DNA of 7,458 bases from Chloroflexota bacterium. GTDB taxonomy: Bacteria > Chloroflexota > Anaerolineae > B4-G1 > SLSP01. A program made the translations under genes and the position numbers. Every line of letters begins with the position of its first letter. Within the stretch, counting starts at the first letter, position 1. The DNA lies in the NCBI GenBank assembly GCA_022707725.1, contig JAKJAB010000162.1, positions 1 to 7,458 on the forward strand, read 5' to 3'. This document shows, piece after piece, positions 7,299-7,458 of this stretch. A model generated the notes under the pieces. That model had not been told where the DNA came from and ran no database searches. It saw only the letters and a program-made list of their open reading frames with translations.

Positions 7299-7341
7299 TT
7301 CGACTTTTGACATTCGACTTGGGACTAACGACTACAAGACT
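7299..7341 (+). repeat. Degenerate GACT-rich short repeats between two genes
   Basis: TTCGACTT occurs at 7299-7306 and 7313-7320, and GACT recurs five times between 7302 and 7341. This looks like a decayed short tandem repeat (CTTTCGA-like unit). No hairpin followed by a T run is seen in the 86-base gap between 7273 and 7358, so transcription may run through into the next gene. Confidence 0.5.
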
Positions 7342-7345
7342 ATTC

Positions 7346-7350
7346 GGAGG
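7346..7350 (+). promoter_or_regulatory. Ribosome binding site of the isomerase/epimerase gene
   Basis: GGAGG followed by an 8-base spacer and ATG at 7359. It fixes the start of the last, partial gene. Confidence 0.8.
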
Positions 7351-7358
7351 CTAACGTT

Positions 7359-7458
7359 ATGCTGAAACTATCGTTTACGACTCTTGGGTGTCCCAACTGG
7401 ACATTGCGCCAGATTGCGGAGAATGCGGCAAGCATGGGCTACGACGCGGTGGATTTTC
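7359..7458 (+). CDS. Sugar phosphate isomerase/epimerase-type TIM barrel, N-terminal fragment
   Basis: 33 codons are visible before the window ends. The protein begins MLKLSFTTLGCPNWTL and continues with a helix (RQIAENAASMGYD) into AVDF. Known: this pattern, a first strand with STLG(C/F)P(D/N)W, then a helix, then GYDG(I/V)(E/D), is typical of the xylose isomerase-like TIM-barrel family (sugar phosphate isomerases/epimerases, AP endonuclease family 2 fold), whose metal-binding acidic residues lie further downstream and cannot be checked here. It follows the GH78-like gene by 86 bases on the same strand, with its own good ribosome binding site and no terminator in between, so co-transcription is likely. 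Its substrate cannot be told from this fragment. Confidence 0.75.
   Translation, partial: MLKLSFTTLGCPNWTLRQIAENAASMGYDAVDF

Noticed and set aside
4482..7341. ACTACAAGACT occurs at both 4482-4492 and 7331-7341, each upstream of a gene.
   Set aside because: An 11-base match is expected several times by chance in a window of this size, and the two sites have opposite orientation relative to their genes.
1..7458. Possible CRISPR array, toxin-antitoxin, transposase, prophage, tRNA or defence genes.
   Set aside because: None seen on either strand; apart from short repeats the window is filled by one surface-protein gene and two sugar-metabolism genes.

Overview
The window looks like a piece of a GC-rich bacterial chromosome, most likely from a Chloroflexota (Anaerolineae/Caldilineae-like) organism. 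This is inferred from three things: the architecture of the large secreted DUF11-repeat protein, in particular its central module that I recall from that phylum; the divergent GH78 enzyme; and the style of the short intergenic repeats. No rRNA or other phylogenetic marker is present.

Layout. (1) Positions 1-4447, minus strand: one very long open frame, continuous from an ATG at 4447 to the left edge (1482 codons visible, no stop). I translated it by hand. It encodes a secreted protein with an N-terminal signal peptide and nine DUF11-type beta-sandwich repeats (the ninth cut by the edge), interrupted after the fourth by a ~330-residue module that itself contains a diverged duplication. Because the frame has no stop in the window, ORF callers that need a stop will miss it and report short antisense or out-of-frame ORFs instead. 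(2) Positions 4448-4833: an AT-rich divergent intergenic region with candidate promoters on both strands, two strong Shine-Dalgarno sites, a 12-bp hairpin, and copies of a short extragenic motif. (3) Positions 4834-7272, plus strand: a complete 812-residue, probably cytoplasmic GH78-like (alpha-L-rhamnosidase family) glycoside hydrolase, with the acidic catalytic residues apparently in place but a variant catalytic motif. (4) Positions 7273-7358: a short gap with AACGGATT and GACT repeats and no visible terminator. (5) Positions 7359-7458, plus strand: the first 33 codons of a sugar phosphate isomerase/epimerase-type TIM-barrel protein.

How the parts fit. The two plus-strand genes look like the start of a carbohydrate-use operon: a glycosidase that would release a sugar (perhaps rhamnose or a related deoxysugar) and an isomerase/epimerase-family enzyme that could process it. 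The DUF11 protein is transcribed away from them from its own promoter; it is probably a surface or extracellular structural or adhesive protein, and no functional link to the sugar genes is shown beyond adjacency. I see no mobile element, CRISPR array, RNA gene or defence system. The window reads as ordinary metabolic and cell-surface content with several details worth a second look, not as a clearly new system.
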